Source: an uncultured Oscillospiraceae bacterium | GTDB taxonomy: Bacteria > Bacillota > Clostridia > Oscillospirales > Acutalibacteraceae | Reading direction: 5' to 3' | Length of the DNA stretch: 64,000 bases | Assembly: GCA_900547105.1 (NCBI GenBank) | Contig: URFL01000011.1 | Span: 1-64,000, forward strand | Part shown: positions 60,223 through 64,000 of the stretch, in pieces | Layout of the letters: the number at the start of each line of letters is the position of its first letter | Numbering within the stretch: position 1 is the stretch's first letter | The notes under the pieces: generated by a model | Seen by the model: only the letters and a program-made list of their open reading frames with translations | The model's database searches: none | What the model was told of the DNA's origin: nothing | Translations under genes and position numbers: made by a program

Positions 60223-60304
60223 TGACTGCCGGTCATTTCTTTCATCGGTGGTTAGTATACGAGTTTTCTGACTGATAGTCAATATACAAATTGACCAACG
60301 GTCA
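60223..60304. promoter_or_regulatory. Three TGAC-N5-GTCA operators (probable TetR sites)
   Basis: The 13-bp palindromes TGACTGCCGGTCA (60223-60235), TGACTGATAGTCA (60269-60281) and TGACCAACGGTCA (60292-60304) share TGAC-N5-GTCA. The second overlaps the -35 of the exporter promoter. The spacing and divergent arrangement fit repression of the exporter by the neighbouring TetR protein (inference). Confidence 0.8.
60254..60282 (-). promoter_or_regulatory. Promoter of the MMPL exporter operon
   Basis: Leftward TTGACT (60282-60277), 17-nt spacer, TATACT (60259-60254). The -35 lies inside the middle TGAC-N5-GTCA palindrome. Confidence 0.8.
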
Positions 60305-60365
60305 TATTTTTTTGAGCTCCGTTTTGTGCACCGCGCCAAGATTGCTCGAAACCCCCAAAAATCCG

Positions 60366-60394
60366 TTGCATTCTGCGGACTTCCTCCGTATAAT
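60366..60394 (+). promoter_or_regulatory. Promoter of the TetR gene
   Basis: TTGCAT (60366-60371), 17-nt spacer, TATAAT (60389-60394), 28 nt before the ATG. It is about 60 bp from the nearest operator, so autoregulation may be weak. Confidence 0.7.
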
Positions 60395-60421
60395 GGAAGT
60401 CAAACGAAAGGGTGAGGACGC

Positions 60422-61009
60422 ATGGCGGGTATCCGGGAACAGCAAAAAGCGGAAAAGAAACGCAAGCTGCTTGACGCGGCGTATCGCTGCTTTGTAGAAA
60501 AAGGACTGCACAAAACCTCCATCGACGACATTGTGGCGCGGGCCGGTGTCGCCAAGGGCACGTTTTATCTGTATTTTGCGGATAAGGCGCATCTGTCGGA
60601 TCAGCTGTATATCTCGCTGAGCAAAAAGATTTTGCTGCACGCGTATCACGAGGTGGAAAAGCAGGAGATCAACGATTATATCCCGCTGGTGCTGGCGTTT
60701 GTGGATGCGATCATCGAATATTTGCGCAGCAACAAATCGGTGTTGGCGCTGATGGGCAAGAACTTCTCCTGGCCGCCTATCGAAAAAGAGCTGATGGAGG
60801 ACGAGGAGTTCCGCCACGTCGCCCAGCTGCTGACGAATAACCCCTATCGACCGGACGACACACCGGAAACGGTGGTCAAATATGTGTTCTCGCTGTTGGC
60901 GCTGTGTGGCTCGGTGGGCTATTCCAGCATTATCAAGGGCGAGCCCGACACCATCGACAATATGAAACCGGTGCTGTACGACATCATCACCCGCGCACTG
61001 CAGCAATAA
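60422..61009 (+). CDS. TetR-family repressor of the MMPL exporter
   Basis: A 195-aa regulator. The N-terminal TetR HTH (residues 10-55) has KRKLLDAAYRCFVEKGLHKT and IVARAGVAKGTFYLYFADKA. The C-terminal ligand-binding domain is all helical. GGTGAGG precedes ATG 60422. It is divergent from the MMPL operon with three matching palindromes between, so it most likely represses the exporter until the exported compound or a related inducer binds. Confidence 0.92.
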   Translation: MAGIREQQKAEKKRKLLDAAYRCFVEKGLHKTSIDDIVARAGVAKGTFYLYFADKAHLSDQLYISLSKKILLHAYHEVEKQEINDYIPLVLAFVDAIIEYLRSNKSVLALMGKNFSWPPIEKELMEDEEFRHVAQLLTNNPYRPDDTPETVVKYVFSLLALCGSVGYSSIIKGEPDTIDNMKPVLYDIITRALQQ

Positions 61010-61018
61010 GAAACAACA

Positions 61019-61055
61019 AACGCGCCGCCCTTTGAAACCAAAGGGCGGCGCGTTT
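61019..61055. terminator. Bidirectional terminator
   Basis: AACGCGCCGCCCTTTG pairs with CAAAGGGCGGCGCGTT-type sequence around a 4-5-nt loop, with TTTT after it on the plus strand. It separates the TetR gene from the convergent lipoprotein gene. Confidence 0.88.
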
Positions 61056-61081
61056 TCTCTTTATATATTATAATACCTATT

Positions 61082-62029
61082 TTACCAAAGAGCGTACTGG
61101 CTGCTTTTTTCGTCCAGATAGATCGGGTCCTCGTCCGCGTAAAAAATGTTGATGCCGGTAATACGCAGATGATCCAGCAGCGCGGGGGCGGATTCATCCG
61201 GCGAGTCCTGCCGCGGCGCGCCCGTGTCCAGCAGCGCGCACATCATCAGCGCGGTGTTCTGCTGTTTATCGGTGTCGGTCAGCGTGACCGTCCGCTCCCC
61301 CACCTTAGCGGTGACTACGCGATGGATAAACTCCTCACCGTCCCATTCGTTGAGGGCAGCGTATTCCGACGGCGATCCGGACAGCAGCTGATCCTCCCGC
61401 GGGTAGTGCAGCAGCGGCAGCCGCACCCACGCGGTCGCGCCGTCCTGTTGACTGCGGAAGATGTATCCCATACGGGTGGGCGGCACCGCGCTGGCAGAAA
61501 AGCCGTCAAACCCGCGCATCCGCTGCTGTTCCTGCGCATCGGCATACGCCATGGCGTAAATGCGGATCTCGTCGATCGGTTTGTCGGATACATTTCGCCA
61601 ATACAACCGCACCATCTCGCCGCTGTTCCACCGGTGCGCGTCGGTGTCCCACACATCGACCGGAGCCGTGTCGTGCCCCATAATGCGGATGAGTCGGCGC
61701 ACCGATGTCTTGTCCCCTACTGTTCGACGGGTGGTGGGGCGGGTCGTTTGGCGAGAGCGGGCGGCTTTGCGTCCGGTCGTCGCCCCCGCGCGCGAAGCGG
61801 CGGAGCTTTGCCGGGCGGAGGGCGCGGCGGTGGCGGCAGCGCTCGCTTGGGCGGCGGAAATCGTGGCCGCCGTCGCCGATGCAGCGACAGTGGTGGTATC
61901 GGTTTCCTGCGGCGGGATCTTGACTTCCATCATCGGCTCCAAAATGGTGCCATCCCCCTTGTCGGTCGCCCCCAGCGCACACCCGGGCAGCAGCAGCATT
62001 GCCGCCGCCAAAACCAGCCATCGTTTCAC
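61082..62029 (-). CDS. Putative lipoprotein with Ala/Thr/Arg-rich linker
   Basis: A 315-aa exported lipoprotein: MKRWLVLAAAMLLLPGCAL with lipobox LPGC (Cys17). A low-complexity Ala/Ser/Thr then Arg/Thr linker runs from about 45 to 105. The C-terminal domain of about 200 residues (RRLIRIMGHDTAPVDVWD, EMVRLYWRNVSDKPIDEIRI, YAMAYADAQEQQRMRG) resembles a beta-sandwich protein-interaction domain; I do not recognise the family. GTG at 62029 is chosen, because GGAGG lies 7 nt upstream while GTG at 62035 nearly touches it. Function unknown. Confidence 0.7.
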   Translation of the reverse strand: MKRWLVLAAAMLLLPGCALGATDKGDGTILEPMMEVKIPPQETDTTTVAASATAATISAAQASAAATAAPSARQSSAASRAGATTGRKAARSRQTTRPTTRRTVGDKTSVRRLIRIMGHDTAPVDVWDTDAHRWNSGEMVRLYWRNVSDKPIDEIRIYAMAYADAQEQQRMRGFDGFSASAVPPTRMGYIFRSQQDGATAWVRLPLLHYPREDQLLSGSPSEYAALNEWDGEEFIHRVVTAKVGERTVTLTDTDKQQNTALMMCALLDTGAPRQDSPDESAPALLDHLRITGINIFYADEDPIYLDEKSSQYALW

Positions 62030-62148
62030 AGCCACTCCTCCTTTTCTTTACAATTATACAGGATAGCCGCAAAAACGACAAGCTTTTTCGCAAATTTATT
62101 TTCATCTTGTCAAAAAATATGCCGGTTTTTCTTTTTCGCGGCGATGGA

Positions 62149-62177
62149 TTGACAATCCCCGCTCGCCGTCGTACAAT
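62149..62177 (+). promoter_or_regulatory. Promoter of the DUF815 ATPase unit
   Basis: TTGACA (62149-62154), 17-nt spacer, TACAAT (62172-62177), 36 nt before ATG 62213. Confidence 0.8.
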
Positions 62178-62212
62178 GGCAGTATATTTTCCCAAAAGGA
62201 TGTGCCGTTTTT

Positions 62213-63439
62213 ATGAATTTATCCACTGTATATAGAGCGCTGCAAGGGCTGACGGTGTACCGCCGTCTGCTGGACCAGCCGGTGACCGGCGCGCTGACCG
62301 CGCTGATCCACGCCGCCGCCCGGCAGGACGCGGACACGCTGTGTGCCGCGTGGGGACATCTGTGTGCCACGCTGATCGACCACGACCGGCTGGACAGCCT
62401 GCCCGCCGCCGTAGCGGACGAAGTGTTGGGCGATGACAACCGTTTTGTGGCGGCAGCCACCGCCGGACAGCAGCCCTCACCGGTGCTGCAAGCCGCCGCG
62501 CGGCAGGATCTGGCAACGCTGTGCGCTGCCGCTTCGCTGACAGCGGCGGATCTTGCCATGGCGGACGAGCTGCCGGCGCTGCCGGTATGGGGCACCGCCC
62601 CCGCTCCCGCGCCGCTGGATGGCGACTGGGGCGAGCAATGGCAAGCGGTGGCGGCGTATCATTCCTCCCATGGCTGCGGGCGTTTTTCCTCCCACAAAGC
62701 GTTTTTGTGGCGGGACGGCCGCTTGCTGCCGGTGGAGCATCCCGACCCCATCCGGCTGCACCAACTCAAGGATTACGAATACCAGCGCCAGATCGCGATG
62801 GACAACACCCGCGCGTTTCTCAACGGCTTTTCCGCCAACAATATGCTGCTGTACGGCGACCGCGGCACCGGCAAATCCTCGTTGGTCAAGGCGCTGCTCA
62901 ACCATTTTGCGGATCGCGGACTGCGCATGATCGAAGTGCCGAAGGAGTATCTCCGTGAGTTGCCGGATCTGACCGATCTGCTGGCGGGGATTCCGATGAA
63001 ATTCATCATCTTTATCGACGACCTGTCCTTTTCACAGCAGGACGATAACTTCGGTGCGCTGAAAGCGGTGCTGGAGGGCGGCCTGGCGGCGCGCCCCAGC
63101 AATGTGCTGATCTACGCCACCTCCAACCGCCGCCATCTGCTGCGCGAAACCTTTTCGGATCGCCAGGGCGACGAGGTGCACCACGCCGACACGGTGCAGG
63201 AAGCGGTGTCGCTGTCCGACCGGTTTGGCATCAGCCTGACCTTCCTGATTCCGGACAAGGAAAAATTCCTGCACATCGTGGAGCAGATCGCCGAAGACCG
63301 CGGACTGTCGGTAGATCGCGACAAGCTGTTGGCGGCGGCCGAGCAATGGGCGCTGGAGCGCGGCTCGCGTTCCCCCCGCTACGCCAAGCAGTTTATCGCC
63401 GATCTGGAAGCCAAACTGGCGCTGGGGCAAACGCTGTGA
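62213..63439 (+). CDS. DUF815 family AAA-type ATPase
   Basis: A 408-aa protein. The N-terminal about 170 residues are helical. The ATPase domain has Walker A YGDRGTGKSS (about 215-224), Walker B KFIIFIDDLSF, sensor 1 region VLIYATSNRRHL, and the DUF815-typical GDEVHHADTVQEAVSLSDRF; the C-terminus ends in RSPRYAKQFIADLEAKL. DUF815 ATPases are widespread in Firmicutes and of unknown function. AAAGGAT precedes ATG 62213 at a rather long spacing. A 111-aa partner gene overlaps its stop codon. Confidence 0.9.
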   Translation: MNLSTVYRALQGLTVYRRLLDQPVTGALTALIHAAARQDADTLCAAWGHLCATLIDHDRLDSLPAAVADEVLGDDNRFVAAATAGQQPSPVLQAAARQDLATLCAAASLTAADLAMADELPALPVWGTAPAPAPLDGDWGEQWQAVAAYHSSHGCGRFSSHKAFLWRDGRLLPVEHPDPIRLHQLKDYEYQRQIAMDNTRAFLNGFSANNMLLYGDRGTGKSSLVKALLNHFADRGLRMIEVPKEYLRELPDLTDLLAGIPMKFIIFIDDLSFSQQDDNFGALKAVLEGGLAARPSNVLIYATSNRRHLLRETFSDRQGDEVHHADTVQEAVSLSDRFGISLTFLIPDKEKFLHIVEQIAEDRGLSVDRDKLLAAAEQWALERGSRSPRYAKQFIADLEAKLALGQTL

Positions 63440-63771
63440 GCTGGTTTGACAAGCGGCGGCAGCAAAAAGCGACGGCGGCAACCCGCGCGCTGCTGAAAGC
63501 GGTGGACGGGCGGGAGCTTGCCTATGTCACCCGCCGCGAACCGGACGAAAACGGCAACCCCGGCGAAACCGTGCTGGGCAAAGGCGGTCGCTTGTGGCTG
63601 CACGAGGACGAGGTGCGGGTATCCGGTCCGAAATCCGAGTTGTTTTCCTGCCCCATCCCGGCGGTGGAAGCGGGCGAGCTGATGAGCGGCGACGGTATGG
63701 TGCTGCAAGGACACAACACGCTCACCGACCGCGACGAAATGGTTGTCGCGTACTATCTCTATTTCCGCTAA
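63436..63771 (+). CDS. Small conserved hypothetical protein coupled to the DUF815 ATPase
   Basis: A 111-aa soluble protein from GTG 63436, overlapping the ATPase stop by 4 nt (GTGA). It starts SWFDKRRQQKATAATRALLK and is then mostly beta (LAYVTRREPDENG, VLGKGGRLWLHEDEVRV, ELMSGDGMVLQGHN, MVVAYYLYF). No family recognised; translational coupling implies that it works with the ATPase. Confidence 0.7.
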   Translation: MSWFDKRRQQKATAATRALLKAVDGRELAYVTRREPDENGNPGETVLGKGGRLWLHEDEVRVSGPKSELFSCPIPAVEAGELMSGDGMVLQGHNTLTDRDEMVVAYYLYFR

Positions 63772-63788
63772 ATATGATCCTATCATAC

Positions 63789-63830
63789 AAAAACGCCGGT
63801 ACAGACTTTTCGTCTGTGCCGGCGTTTTTT
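63789..63830. terminator. Bidirectional terminator
   Basis: AAAAACGCCGG...ACAGA pairs with TCTGT...CCGGCGTTTTTT, after the DUF815 unit. The 120 nt that follow up to 63952 show only a TACAAT-type -10 (63917-63922). Confidence 0.88.
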
Positions 63831-63952
63831 GGTTGCCACCGCCAATTTTTCTAAAAACGTGCAAAAAATGATTGGTTTTTTTCGCAAAATGACAAGCAAT
63901 CTGCAAAACGATATGCTACAATACAGAAAAACCACGGAGAGGAGCAATCTCT

Positions 63953-64000
63953 ATGATTCGATCAGCGATTATCGGCTACGGCGGCATGGGCTCGTGGCAT
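63953..64000 (+). CDS. Gfo/Idh/MocA-type oxidoreductase, N-terminal fragment (runs off window)
   Basis: Only 16 codons are inside the window. GAGAGGAG precedes the ATG and the product begins MIRSAIIGYGGMGSWH. This is a Rossmann strand-turn with GxGxxG typical of NAD(P)-dependent Gfo/Idh/MocA sugar-type dehydrogenases. Another Rossmann dehydrogenase is possible. Confidence 0.6.
   Translation, partial: MIRSAIIGYGGMGSWH

Overview
The window looks like a chromosomal segment of a GC-rich anaerobic Firmicute, most plausibly a Clostridia/Ruminococcaceae-type gut or rumen fibre degrader (inference). The basis is two dockerin-bearing secreted proteins, clostridial-type c-di-GMP-I and fluoride riboswitches, AGGAGG ribosome binding sites with frequent TTG/GTG starts, canonical sigma-A promoters with 17-nt spacers, and Tn916-like/MobV mobile remnants.

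Layout. (1) 0-12 kb: a cation/proton antiporter under a fluoride riboswitch, a membrane acyltransferase, a leucine-rich-repeat protein ending in a dockerin, a double-HTH regulator with a P-loop kinase, a Na+/proline symporter and a short UvrA paralogue. (2) About 12.1-27.07 kb: a lower-GC accessory island. It holds a type I restriction-modification operon (half-length HsdS, HsdM, DinD, a 41-aa ORF, full HsdS, 4-fold beta-flower protein, DUF2188, HsdR, YgjP-like metalloprotease), a candidate small RNA, TnpV, a MobV relaxase, a truncated tyrosine integrase, an excisionase, an XRE regulator and a GIY-YIG/DUF4357 protein. It abuts the 3' end of guaA, and a guaA-end-like 13-mer lies near its left side. 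(3) 27.07-31.4 kb: a purB-purA-guaA operon, the AMP and GMP branches from IMP.

(4) 31.9-50 kb: the most interesting region, a c-di-GMP-linked exopolysaccharide-type locus. A c-di-GMP-I riboswitch leads an InlB-repeat secreted protein, a lipoprotein, a small coiled protein, a membrane HD-GYP phosphodiesterase, a 1051-aa membrane-anchored protein, a HEAT-repeat membrane protein, a processive family 2 glycosyltransferase and a membrane-anchored clan GH-A-like hydrolase. A second c-di-GMP-I riboswitch, with a catabolite-repression-like site on its promoter, leads a lipoprotein paralogue of that hydrolase. The 1051-aa protein carries a third, apparently catalytically dead copy. A short plus-strand run (DivIVA-like protein, HAD phosphatase, AraC regulator, DUF4279) sits between the two riboswitch units.

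(5) 50-56 kb: a very large GH3 enzyme with a dockerin inserted into its fibronectin-like domain, divergent from an AraC-type regulator. (6) 56-61 kb: an MMPL/RND exporter with a secreted coiled-coil partner, divergent from a TetR regulator, with three TGAC-N5-GTCA palindromes between them. (7) 61-64 kb: a lipoprotein, a DUF815 ATPase with a small overlapping partner, and the first 16 codons of a Gfo/Idh/MocA-type oxidoreductase. No tRNA, rRNA or CRISPR array was seen.
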